A stretch of DNA of 22,390 nt from JADLGF01 sp020849415 (lineage in GTDB: Bacteria; Chloroflexota; Chloroflexia; Thermomicrobiales; UBA6265). Where the stretch lies: the NCBI GenBank assembly GCA_033812595.1, contig JAPXTJ010000050.1:1-22390 (forward strand), in the 5' to 3' direction. Shown one piece after another: positions 7,464-15,195 of the stretch (the first letter of the stretch is position 1; the number at the start of each line of letters is the position of its first letter). Below the pieces are notes generated by a model. The model ran no database searches. It saw only the letters and a program-made list of their open reading frames with translations, and was not told the DNA's origin. Both the position numbers and the translations under genes were made by a program.

Positions 7464-8051
7464 TCAGGGGCAGTGTTGGTCGGCGAAGAAGTTGTCGCGG
7501 GAAAGGAGCATGATCAACTCGTCTTCGGTTTTGCCCGTGTCGGGGTCGAACACCGGCACCACCCGCACCGGCTTGAACCCGACTCGCTCGTAGACCTTAA
7601 TCGCGCGGGCGTTGTGCGGAAAGGGCATGATCGAGGCGCGCTGTGCCCGCAGTTCGCCGAAAACGACCGTACGCAGGAATGCGCTGAGCACCGGCGCGCC
7701 CCAGCCGCGATTCCGGTAGTCGGGGTGGCCGATGAAGAGATCGGTGCTGACATCGTCGGGATCGAGTTCCACCTGTTTCAGGTAATCGGGGTGATCGCCG
7801 AGCCGGTAGCATTGAATGTACCCGACCGGAGTGGCGTCGATCTCGATGATGAATCCCAGGACCGGATCGGTTCCGTCGATCATGTCACCGTATTCGTCTT
7901 CGATGCCCTGAGGAGAACGATCGGGCGTCTCCCACCAGGGGGAGACATCGGCATCCCCAAGCCACGCGATCATCGGCCCGAAATCGGCTCGCTCCAGCGG
8001 GCGAAACGACACATGAGCCTCGCGTTCGATCACGCTAGACGGTTCCGGCAT
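7464..8051 (-). CDS. GNAT-family N-acetyltransferase, AAC(6')-like
   Basis: Acetyl-CoA-dependent N-acetyltransferase of 195 residues. The acetyl-CoA loop RNRGWG (R113, G116, G118, the RxxGxG motif A) is present, followed by PHNARAIKVYERVGFKPV (145-162), the usual C-terminal GNAT signature. The order FRPLERADFGPMIAWL - SPWWETPD - PVGYIQCY - DLFIGHPDYRNRGWG is that of the aminoglycoside 6'-N-acetyltransferase/IucB-like branch. A resistance function is not established; such chromosomal proteins act on varied amines. The start is uncertain: ATG at 8051 is preferred, ATG at 8063 and GTG at 8033 are in frame, and none has a strong Shine-Dalgarno. The first two overlap the end of comB, which suggests translational coupling. 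Confidence 0.87.
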   Translation of the reverse strand: MPEPSSVIEREAHVSFRPLERADFGPMIAWLGDADVSPWWETPDRSPQGIEDEYGDMIDGTDPVLGFIIEIDATPVGYIQCYRLGDHPDYLKQVELDPDDVSTDLFIGHPDYRNRGWGAPVLSAFLRTVVFGELRAQRASIMPFPHNARAIKVYERVGFKPVRVVPVFDPDTGKTEDELIMLLSRDNFFADQHCP

Positions 8052-8778
8052 CGATGAATCCATCCGGTTGCAGGCGAGGCACGGCGGTACTGCTGTCGAG
8101 TTCCGCCGCCAGAGCGACATCGCCGGGATAGCCGCGCTCGACCAGTTCCCGGCCCGAGGCGCACTCCCAAAGGAAGTCGAGCGGATGCTCGCGAGCGGCT
8201 TCGAACGCCGCGATGGCCGCCGATGCTTCCGGTGACGGCGCGTCGCCGATCGCCTGCAGGATCGCACCGGCCCCGATCAAATCTTCAACCGCCGGCCGCA
8301 ACGGACCGCGACTCACGCCCCAGCGTTCACCGGCGGCAATCACCGCCACCGTGCCGGCGGTGGCGCGGCAAAACGCGCCGATCGCCGCCGCGTTCCGCAG
8401 GCAGCCGATCAGCACGGTGGCGGTCGTTTCGGCAGCGCGCGCGGTCAGGGTAGCGCCGTTCGGCGATGGGAGGATCAACCGTGCTCCCGCGGGAATTGAA
8501 ACCAGCGACGACGGCCGCAGCGACCAGTGCGTTCCGGTTGAGCCCGCGAGCACGGCGTCGCGCTCGCGGGCCAGCGTTGCGGCCCGTTTGTCCTTCCAGC
8601 GCGTGGGGAAGATACGGGCGCCGTTGGCGGTGGCGATATCGACCGAGGTCGAAAAGCTGAGCACATCGACAATGACGATCGTCGCCGCGTCCGGCGCCAG
8701 CGCCTGCAGCCCCTCGGCGCCCCAATCGAAGCGGGCCGAGAATCCCTGCTGGCTGGTGAAGGCGGGCGCGTCCGACAT
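8035..8778 (-). CDS. comB: Probable 2-phosphosulfolactate phosphatase (ComB family)
   Basis: ComB-family Mg-dependent phosphatase, which converts 2-phosphosulfolactate to sulfolactate in coenzyme M biosynthesis. Family blocks: VDVLSFSTSVDIATANGARI (the DVLxxST motif), LPSPNGATLT, GCLRNAAAIGAF and IAAGERW...RPAVEDLIGAGAIL. I chose ATG at 8778 (247 residues) because GGAGGG lies just upstream (8783-8788); an in-frame open extension to 8832 has no such site and looks non-conserved. It follows ggt by 63 bases and overlaps the GNAT gene. No other coenzyme M gene is in the window, and ComB-like proteins in bacteria without coenzyme M have unproven roles, so the family is sure but the pathway is not. 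Confidence 0.88.
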   Translation of the reverse strand: MSDAPAFTSQQGFSARFDWGAEGLQALAPDAATIVIVDVLSFSTSVDIATANGARIFPTRWKDKRAATLARERDAVLAGSTGTHWSLRPSSLVSIPAGARLILPSPNGATLTARAAETTATVLIGCLRNAAAIGAFCRATAGTVAVIAAGERWGVSRGPLRPAVEDLIGAGAILQAIGDAPSPEASAAIAAFEAAREHPLDFLWECASGRELVERGYPGDVALAAELDSSTAVPRLQPDGFIDAGTV

Positions 8779-8841
8779 CGATCCCTCCGGTATCGCCGGA
8801 ATCCGTACCTCCATTATCGGACGCGCCGTCAACCGGCCCGA

Positions 8842-10554
8842 TCAGTCGACCCCGATCGCCGTGGCCGGGAAGTAATACGCATCGATGCCGCTGACGAGCG
8901 TGCCATCCGGCCGGCGCTGCACGTTGGCCGGCGAGGCGAAGGCGCCGCCGAACTGCGTTTCGTCGACCGTCCGCACCGGGTGTCCCTTCGCAATCAGGGC
9001 GTCGATCGTTGCCTGCCCGAACCGATCGCTGACCACCACCTCCGGAGTCGAAAGCTCGATGCGCGGCGCATCGGTGGCGGCCTGGATTTCCATGTCGTGA
9101 TCGATCACGTTGATGGCGAGCTGCGCGATCGTGCTGATGATGCGCCGGCCACCGCTGGCGCCAATGGCAGTTACGGCCTCGCCATCCTTCACCACCACCG
9201 CCGGCGACATATTCGCCACCGGGCGCTTGCCCGGCCCGACTGAATTCGGCCGGCCCGGTTCGGGATCGAACCACATCATGCCGTTGTTCAGCACCACCCC
9301 GGTGCCGGGCACCACCACCCGGCTGCCCCAGCCACTGAGCAGGGTTTGTGTGTTGGAGACGGCCATGCCGTCGCCATCGATGACGCTGAAATGGGTGGTG
9401 GAACCGCCGCTGGTGTACTCGGGAATCGAGGACGCCAGATAGTGGGTAACGCCGAGCGCGGGGCGATCACCGGCCCGGGCCGGGGTCGCCCGTTCAGGGT
9501 CGATACCGGAGCGGCGGCTATCGAGATAGCCGGCCGAGAGGAGAGCGTCGAACGGCACATCGATCTGGGTCGGATCGGCGAAGTACGCGAAGCGATCGGC
9601 GAAGGCGATCTTGTACGCCTCGGCGATCAGGTGGAGCGATTCCGGCGTGCCGAACCCGAGACTGCGCAGATCGAAGCCGGCCAGGAGCCGCAACCCCTCG
9701 GTCAGGGTCGGGCCACCGCCGGGACCGGGCGTCGCCAGGATCTGGTGACCGTGGAACTCGGTGACGAGGGGCTCGACCTCCCGCGCCTCATAGGCGGCGA
9801 AATCCTCCTTCGTCATCGGGGATCCGCGCTCGTTCAGCCAGGCGGCGATCTTCGCGGCCGGCTCGCCTTCGTAGAAGGCGGCGGCGCCCTGATCCGCGAT
9901 CAGGCGGAGGGTTTTGGCGAGATCGGGATTACGCAGGATCTGCGGATTGCCGGGATCGGTCGAAATCGGCACGTGGCCGTCCGCAGTCAGAAAAATGGCG
10001 GCAGTATCGGGATAACGGGCGAGGACTGCCTGGTCGTAGGCGGTCATGTAGGTCCAGTGCCAGTTTACCTCCGCCCCGTCCTCGGCCAGCGCGATCGCCG
10101 GTTCGAGCGCCTCGGCCAGGCTGATCGTGCCGAAGCGTTCCAGTGCCAGCGCGATCCCGGCCAGGCTGCCCGGTACCGCCACCGAGCTCGGGCCATGGAC
10201 GTTTTTGCCGCCGACCACCGATGCCCAGCCGAACAGTTCCTTGTCCCGGCTCTTCGGCGCCAGCGGGAACATCTCGGGGGAGGCACCCTTCGGCGCGATC
10301 ATCGTGTAATCGACCACGGCCGGCGAGGCGCCGGGCCGGTGGATGACCATGTAGCCACCACCGCCGAGGCCGTTCATCCAGGGCTCGGAAACCCACGTCA
10401 CCGCGGCGGTCGCGGCCGCGGCATCGACCGCGTTCCCGCCCTTGGCGAGAATTGCCGCGCCCGCTTCGGAGCCCTGAATCGTTTTCGACGAAACGACACC
10501 GCGCCGCCCGGTCACCACCGTTCGTCCGAGTTGCCACCTGGTTGTGTTGCTCAC
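8842..10554 (-). CDS. ggt: Gamma-glutamyltransferase (glutathione hydrolase-like), cytoplasmic type
   Basis: N-terminal nucleophile hydrolase that would remove or transfer gamma-glutamyl groups from glutathione-like substrates. The precursor has 570 residues, the usual length. Autocleavage should occur before Thr386 in GGSTTHFSVIDGDGMAVSNT, which matches the TTHYSVVD start of the E. coli small subunit. VGPGKRPVANMSPAVV and the oxyanion-like GASGGRRI (E. coli GSPGGSRI) are in place; the large subunit has GGNAVDAAAATA and NGLGGGGYMV. There is no signal peptide, unlike the periplasmic E. coli enzyme, so an intracellular role is likely. The start is GTG at 10554 with GGAGG 5 bases upstream. First gene of the probable operon ggt-comB-GNAT-DinB-like; divergent from the carboxyltransferase across about 140 bases. 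Confidence 0.93.
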   Translation of the reverse strand: MSNTTRWQLGRTVVTGRRGVVSSKTIQGSEAGAAILAKGGNAVDAAAATAAVTWVSEPWMNGLGGGGYMVIHRPGASPAVVDYTMIAPKGASPEMFPLAPKSRDKELFGWASVVGGKNVHGPSSVAVPGSLAGIALALERFGTISLAEALEPAIALAEDGAEVNWHWTYMTAYDQAVLARYPDTAAIFLTADGHVPISTDPGNPQILRNPDLAKTLRLIADQGAAAFYEGEPAAKIAAWLNERGSPMTKEDFAAYEAREVEPLVTEFHGHQILATPGPGGGPTLTEGLRLLAGFDLRSLGFGTPESLHLIAEAYKIAFADRFAYFADPTQIDVPFDALLSAGYLDSRRSGIDPERATPARAGDRPALGVTHYLASSIPEYTSGGSTTHFSVIDGDGMAVSNTQTLLSGWGSRVVVPGTGVVLNNGMMWFDPEPGRPNSVGPGKRPVANMSPAVVVKDGEAVTAIGASGGRRIISTIAQLAINVIDHDMEIQAATDAPRIELSTPEVVVSDRFGQATIDALIAKGHPVRTVDETQFGGAFASPANVQRRPDGTLVSGIDAYYFPATAIGVD

Positions 10555-10696
10555 TGCCGCCTCCGCTGACGCACGTTCGATCCGGATGCCGGTATCGTCG
10601 CACAGCCGTCCCCGGTTTGGTGTCGATGATCGCTACGGGCGGATTGACGGTGTGGCAGAATCGAACGTACCCCGCGTTTTCCTGGCGTGGAGAAAG

Positions 10697-12646
10697 GTGC
10701 AGGTTGTGCCGCAACTTCTTCCTCACGATGACACCAGTTTCGACGAAGCGGACGCGCTCTTCGGCGCCATCGGGCTGAGTTGCCCCTCGTGCGGCGCCGA
10801 GCTCGCCGGTCATCAGAGCTTCGAGCGGTTGCGCGTCTGCCCAGGTTGCAATCGTCACTTCAGCCTGCCGGCCCGGGAGCGGGTGAGTTTGCTGGTCAAA
10901 CCGAGCGAATTCACCGAAACCGCCGGTGAACTGGTTTCGCTCGATCCGGTCCGGTTTCACGATCATCTTCCGCCCGCCGACCGACTGGCCGGCGCGCAGG
11001 AGCGCTCGCTGATCTCGAACGCGGTCATCACCGGCATTGCCCGGATCGGTGGGCACGAGGCGGTGTTGATCGTGCTCGATGCCGCCTACATTGGCGGAGC
11101 GATCGGGATTCTGGCCGGCGAAAAGCTGGCGCTGGCACTTGATCTTGCCTGGGAGAAGCGCCTGCCGCTGATCGTCATCGCGGCGGGCGGCGGCGTGCGC
11201 ACGCAGGACGGCATGCTGGCGGTGCTGCAGATGGCGAAAACCGCCACCCTGGCCGCGCGCCTGCACCGGCACGGCATTCCGATCATCTCCGTGATCACCC
11301 ACCCAACTACCGGCGGCATCTACGCCGGCCTTGTGCAACAGGCCGATTTCGTGCTCGCCGAGCCGGGCGCGACCGCCAGCGGCGAATCGGCTGCCGGGCT
11401 GGGATTGGGTGGTTCGCTTCCGACCGCCGAACAGCTGCTGGCGGCCGGCATGATCGACGACATCGTGTCCCGGGCCGATCTGCGTGACCGGCTCGATGCG
11501 CTCCTGCACCTGCTGGCGAGTCGTGGTTCGTTGCATGTGCCGGCCCATACGCCCGCCGCGGTCGGCGCGGTCTCACCCGGCTGGGACGCACTGCGCATCG
11601 GCCGGCATCCGGATCGGCCGACCGCCGCGCAGATCGCGCTGCGGGTGCTGACGAATGTGCAGCCGATGCGGGGCGACCGGATCGGCCGCGACGATCCGAC
11701 CCTGATCGGCGGCATCGGCCGCTTCGAAGGGCTCACCGTCGCGTTCCTCGCTCACAACCGGCGACCGGACGGCGAAACAGACCGGCTGCTCCCGGCGGCG
11801 GCCTACCGCAAGGCGGCCCGGATCATGCAGCTTGCGGGTAGGCTGGAGTTGCCGCTGCTCGCGTTCGTCGATACCGCCGGCGCCGAAACTGGTCTCGAAG
11901 CCGAACTGAATGGGGTCAGCACCGCGCTGGCCCAGAACCTGCAATTGATGGGACATCTGCCCGCGCCGGTCATAACGATCATCACCGGCGAAGCGGGCGG
12001 TGCCGGGGCGCTGGCGAACGCGCTCGGCGACCGGATTCTGGTCACCGAGCACGGCATCTTCACCCTGCCGATGGTGGAGGGCGCGCTGGCGTCGCCCTTC
12101 TTCCTGCGGCAGACCAACGTCGGCGTGGCGAACACCGGACGACCGCAGTTCCGATCCCTCGGCGCGCGCGAAGCGATGGCGCTCGGCGTGATCGATCGCG
12201 TGATTCCAGAACCCGAGGGCGGCGCCCACCTCGATCCCGAGGGAGCGATCGCGCTGATCCGGGCCTCAGTCGCCGGGAGTCTCGGCGAAGTGCTGGCCGA
12301 CAGTCCGCGGCGCCTGATCGAGGCTCGCATCGAACGCGCTCGCCAGCTTGGTTTGGCCGATCCGGAAGGGAACGATTTCGCCAGCCGCGAACTGCGCGAG
12401 CTGAGCGCCATCCAGCACTCGATCAGCCGCTCGATCGACGATTTCCGCCAGGAGATGCGCGATCGCATCGAGCATCGGAAGCAATCGTTACCGCAATTGA
12501 GTGACAAACTGCCGAAACGGCCGGATTTGAACGAACTGACCGAACGCTTCGCCCATTTCCGCGCGACCGTTTCAACGGCCGCCAGTCAGGCGCGGCAGGA
12601 GATTGTCGAGGAGTGGCGCGATCGCACTGGCGAGAACGATCGATGA
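10697..12646 (+). CDS. Fused acetyl-CoA carboxylase-type carboxyltransferase (beta-alpha, AccD-AccA), divergent
   Basis: Biotin-dependent carboxyltransferase with both halves in one chain (649 residues). Residues 29-51 form the AccD-type zinc ribbon CPSC-x15-CPGC. The beta crotonase fold follows, with AGGGVRTQDG (about 162-171) and HPTTGGIYAG (about 202). The alpha fold has FVDTAGAETG (about 388) and GEAGGAGALA (about 431), keeping the glycine pairs that form the oxyanion holes. The last 75 residues are charged helix. Differences from canonical chains are clear: where AccA has SVISPEGCAS this protein has LPMVEGALAS, and the AccD GFAGPRV is replaced by GESAAGLG. No biotin carrier or carboxylase is nearby, so the acyl-CoA substrate is open. 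The start is uncertain: GTG at 10697 (GGAG 4 bases upstream) or GTG at 10706 (AAAGG 8 bases upstream). It overlaps the nitrilase gene by ATGA. Confidence 0.88.
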   Translation: MQVVPQLLPHDDTSFDEADALFGAIGLSCPSCGAELAGHQSFERLRVCPGCNRHFSLPARERVSLLVKPSEFTETAGELVSLDPVRFHDHLPPADRLAGAQERSLISNAVITGIARIGGHEAVLIVLDAAYIGGAIGILAGEKLALALDLAWEKRLPLIVIAAGGGVRTQDGMLAVLQMAKTATLAARLHRHGIPIISVITHPTTGGIYAGLVQQADFVLAEPGATASGESAAGLGLGGSLPTAEQLLAAGMIDDIVSRADLRDRLDALLHLLASRGSLHVPAHTPAAVGAVSPGWDALRIGRHPDRPTAAQIALRVLTNVQPMRGDRIGRDDPTLIGGIGRFEGLTVAFLAHNRRPDGETDRLLPAAAYRKAARIMQLAGRLELPLLAFVDTAGAETGLEAELNGVSTALAQNLQLMGHLPAPVITIITGEAGGAGALANALGDRILVTEHGIFTLPMVEGALASPFFLRQTNVGVANTGRPQFRSLGAREAMALGVIDRVIPEPEGGAHLDPEGAIALIRASVAGSLGEVLADSPRRLIEARIERARQLGLADPEGNDFASRELRELSAIQHSISRSIDDFRQEMRDRIEHRKQSLPQLSDKLPKRPDLNELTERFAHFRATVSTAASQARQEIVEEWRDRTGENDR

Positions 12647-14325
12647 GTGAGCCGCTCCGGGTCGCCGCGATCCAGTTTTCGCCCGTCCAGGGCGAGCCGG
12701 AGGCGAATATCGCCCGGCTCGAGGCGCTGACGATCGAAGCGGTGCGACAGGGCGCGAGACTGATCGTCCACCCGGAAATGGCGACGACCGGGTACTGCTG
12801 GTACGACCGCAACGAGATCGCGCCGTTCGTCGAGCCGATCCCGGGGCCGACCACCGATCGCTTCGCCCGCATCGCCGCCGAGCACGATTGCTACATCGTG
12901 GCCGGACTGCCGGAGATCGCCCCCGCCACCGGCGTGTTCTACAACAGCGCCGCCCTGATCGGACCGGACGGCGTGATCGGTGTCTACCGGAAAACCCACT
13001 CGTTCATCGCCGAACCGGCCTGGGCGAAGGATGGCGATCTCGGGTTTCCGGTCTGGGAGACGCCGATCGGCCGGATCGGCATCCTGATCTGCATGGACGT
13101 GGTCTATTTCGAAACCGCCCGTTTGCTCGCGGCGCAGGGGGCCGACATCATCTGCCTGCTGACGAACTGGGTGGGCGATGGCGCGCCGGCGGCGAGCTGG
13201 ATCAGCCGGGCGCTGGAGAATGGCGTCTACGTCGTCGCCTCCGACCGCTCCGATGAGGAGCGCGGCGCGAAGTTCTGTGGCGGATCGTGCGTGATCGCGC
13301 CGGATGGCACGGTGCTCGCGGAGCGGGCGACCGGCGACGGCATCGTGACGGCGGAGATCGATCTCGATCGGATCGAACGTCCGGCGCGCTTCGCGGAGCG
13401 ACGTCCGGCGAACTACCACTCGCTCACGCGCAACAGCCACCTCTGGAACCCGGAGTCGTATCACAACCGGTACGGTATTCGGCCGCTCCCGCCCGGGACG
13501 CAGAGTCGCGTGGCGGTCGGGCAATTCACACCGGTGCCGGGTGATACCGACGCCAATCTCGCGATGATCGCCGAGCTGGCGAGCGGCGCGTCCGGCGCGG
13601 AGTTGCTGGTGCTGCCGGAACTGGCGGTGACCGGTCCGGTCTTCTCCGCCGAGGAGGCGGGGCGTCTCGCGGAGTCACCGCCCGGTGAGATCGTCGAAGC
13701 GCTGCAATCGATCGCCGCGAACGCCGGGCTGACGCTGGTCGCGGGGTTGATCGAGCGGGGTTACGACGGCCGGCTCTTCAACAGCGCGGTGGTCGTGGAT
13801 GACTCTGGCCTGCTCACGATCGCGCGCAAGCTGCATCTCACCGCCGATGATCGCGTTTGGGCGGCTGAGGGCGATCTGGGTCTGGTGACGGTCGATCTGG
13901 CATTGGGGCGAGTCGGGCTGCTGATTGGCCACGATGCGTTTGTGCCGGAATCAGCGCGGATTCTCGCCATCGAAGGCGCCGATCTGATCGCCGTACCGGC
14001 CCTGAGCGATTGGCCGCCGCACGTCGCCGTCGGCGGCGATCCCGATCGGTTCAACCTCTGGCGGCAGCGCGCCCGCGAGAACAAGAGCTACCTGGCGGTA
14101 GCGAACGGCGCCGCCCCGTACAGCGGTCGCAGCGGCGTCTGCGGTCCCGATCCCGAAGACTACCCGGAACTCGAAGTCACCCTGCCTGACGACGAACCGG
14201 GCGTGGTCTGGCTCGACATCGACACCGCAAGCCCCGATCCCCGGTACCCGACCAACCTCGTCCGCCTCAAAACCACCCTCGGCATGCGCCAACCCATCTG
14301 GTACGACGCCCTCGTCCGTCCGTAA
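12643..14325 (+). CDS. Tandem carbon-nitrogen hydrolase (two nitrilase domains, second lacks the nucleophile)
   Basis: Nitrilase-superfamily protein of 560 residues, about twice the usual length. Domain 1 (residues 5-270) has the full triad Glu45 (HPEMATTGY), Lys117 (YRKTHSF) and Cys150 (GILICMDVVYFE), so it should hydrolyse an amide or related C-N bond. Domain 2 (about 288-560) repeats the fold: Glu326 (VLPELAVTG) and Lys396 (ARKLHLT) are kept, but the nucleophile position reads LLIGHDAFVPE where LICYD is expected, giving Gly429 in place of cysteine. Domain 2 is therefore probably structural or regulatory. ATG at 12643 overlaps the TGA of the carboxyltransferase, showing tight translational coupling; an in-frame ATG at 12613 lies inside that gene and is unlikely. 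The substrate is unknown. Confidence 0.92.
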   Translation: MSEPLRVAAIQFSPVQGEPEANIARLEALTIEAVRQGARLIVHPEMATTGYCWYDRNEIAPFVEPIPGPTTDRFARIAAEHDCYIVAGLPEIAPATGVFYNSAALIGPDGVIGVYRKTHSFIAEPAWAKDGDLGFPVWETPIGRIGILICMDVVYFETARLLAAQGADIICLLTNWVGDGAPAASWISRALENGVYVVASDRSDEERGAKFCGGSCVIAPDGTVLAERATGDGIVTAEIDLDRIERPARFAERRPANYHSLTRNSHLWNPESYHNRYGIRPLPPGTQSRVAVGQFTPVPGDTDANLAMIAELASGASGAELLVLPELAVTGPVFSAEEAGRLAESPPGEIVEALQSIAANAGLTLVAGLIERGYDGRLFNSAVVVDDSGLLTIARKLHLTADDRVWAAEGDLGLVTVDLALGRVGLLIGHDAFVPESARILAIEGADLIAVPALSDWPPHVAVGGDPDRFNLWRQRARENKSYLAVANGAAPYSGRSGVCGPDPEDYPELEVTLPDDEPGVVWLDIDTASPDPRYPTNLVRLKTTLGMRQPIWYDALVRP

Positions 14326-15047
14326 CCAACCGATATTGCGAGGGGAGCCGAGCCGTATTCTGCTTGTTTCCGGAATTTGTCGGGGGAGGCGGGCCGAATC
14401 AGGATGCCTGCTCCAGTTCGATCATCCAGGAGAGGTGGGAGACAGGTGATCGGTGCCCGAGGTGTCTGCATTCGGCTTTTCCCCTGGGCGGTGTCGATCG
14501 CTCGGAAATTGCGTGACCGCCGACTGGAGCCGTCTCGCTCATCTCAAATCACTGCACCGTCTCTCCGAGGCATCGAGGAGTCTTTCGCGAAGCGGCCGTA
14601 CGCACGGACGCGGTGCCTTTTTCAAGATTGCATCACGGAAGATTGTTCGCTTCACTGATCTGAATAAGTCATCGACCGGCATTCCTCCACGCAACCCGTC
14701 ATTCAGAGCGAAGCGATGAATCCGATGCGAAGCGGCCTGACGAAACCGCACCGTGTCCATGCGGACGTCCGCTTCGCGTAGGGCTCTTCGTTTCCTCGGA
14801 GTGACGGCGTTGGCGTTCAGGAACGGTCGCCGTCTCTGTTTTCATCCGCAATGGCGAGGCGCGCTTCATGTCAACTCTGAATGACGGTCTCTGGCGGAGG
14901 TTGGCAACTGCATCGGAAACCGCGGTAACAGACGTACCGTCATCGAGACGGTCTTGCACCATTTGTGGACTCGAAGATGATCATTATGTCCAATCTATTG
15001 GGACGCGATAGGGGATAGCCTCAAAGCCTGGAGTTTCGACCAAAGTA
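14326..15047. other. Long non-coding stretch between the nitrilase gene and the orphan helical-protein gene
   Basis: Over 700 bases with only short, low-quality open frames and no match to a family I recognise. The central part (14563-14887) is a cluster of related repeats, annotated separately. The first 230 bases show no convincing structure, and no clear terminator follows the nitrilase stop. GC falls toward the right end as the promoter at 15048 is approached. Confidence 0.6.
14563..14887. repeat. Cluster of four degenerate related repeats in inverted arrangement
   Basis: The 47-base unit at 14563-14609 matches the reverse complement of 14755-14801 at 38 of 47 positions. A third unit from 14696 carries CCGTCATTCAGAG and shares GCGAAGCGGCC with the first. 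A fourth, inverted, ends in CTCTGAATGACGG at 14875-14887, a perfect 13-base inverted copy of 14696-14708. Order and orientation are therefore plus, plus, minus, minus. A perfect 12-base palindrome GCGGACGTCCGC lies at 14761-14772. The style (GTCATTC-GAG-GCGAAGCG) resembles dispersed intergenic repeats I know from other Chloroflexota-like genomes, but I could not search for copies. Confidence 0.7.
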
Positions 15048-15076
15048 TTGAAAAAGTGCCGAGAATACGGTATAAT
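15048..15076 (+). promoter_or_regulatory. Near-consensus sigma-70-type promoter
   Basis: TTGAAA (15048-15053) and TATAAT (15071-15076) are separated by exactly 17 bases. The -10 is perfect and the -35 matches four of six. Transcription should start near 15083, leaving a leader of about 110 bases before the ATG at 15196. It is the best promoter match I noticed in the window and drives a single orphan gene. Confidence 0.8.
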
Positions 15077-15146
15077 TGTCGTCAATGAGGGAGACATATC
15101 GGAGCAATCGTCCGAGCCACGTGCCTCTCAGAATTGAATCCTCGAA

Positions 15147-15173
15147 TGTCCATAGAGCACACGTCTATGGACA
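15147..15173 (+). promoter_or_regulatory. Perfect inverted repeat in the leader, just before the Shine-Dalgarno
   Basis: TGTCCATAGA (15147-15156) and TCTATGGACA (15164-15173) form a perfect 10-bp stem with a 7-base loop. It lies in the transcribed leader 7 bases before AAAGGAG (15181-15187) of the gene at 15196. It could be an RNA hairpin near the ribosome-binding site or a palindromic operator bound downstream of the promoter; the sequence does not decide. Confidence 0.6.
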
Positions 15174-15195
15174 AATATGTAAAGGAGAAGTCGCG

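Noticed and set aside
7464..8051. Aminoglycoside resistance gene
   Set aside because: The protein has AAC(6')-like architecture, but no mobile context and no evidence of substrate; the neutral GNAT label is safer.
9929..11548. A 539-codon minus-strand frame spanning parts of ggt and the carboxyltransferase
   Set aside because: It overlaps two well-supported genes in other frames and crosses the divergent promoter region; its translation is low-complexity arginine/glycine-rich.
14590..14620. Intrinsic terminator (GCAC...GTGC followed by TTTTT) after the nitrilase gene
   Set aside because: The stem is only about 4 bp and lies over 250 bases beyond the stop, inside the repeat cluster.
14377..14658. 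Small plus-strand open frame of 93 codons
   Set aside because: No Shine-Dalgarno, no recognisable motif, and its end runs into the repeat cluster.
14881..14965. Possible T-box leader, from GGAAACCGCGG resembling a T-box motif
   Set aside because: The match to the T-box core is partial, there is no terminator/antiterminator pair, and the downstream gene is not an aminoacyl-tRNA synthetase or amino-acid gene.
15076..15195. Upstream extension of the orphan gene to an ATG-type start near 15085
   Set aside because: This segment overlaps the -10 box and contains the leader hairpin; the strong AAAGGAG at 15181 points to the ATG at 15196.
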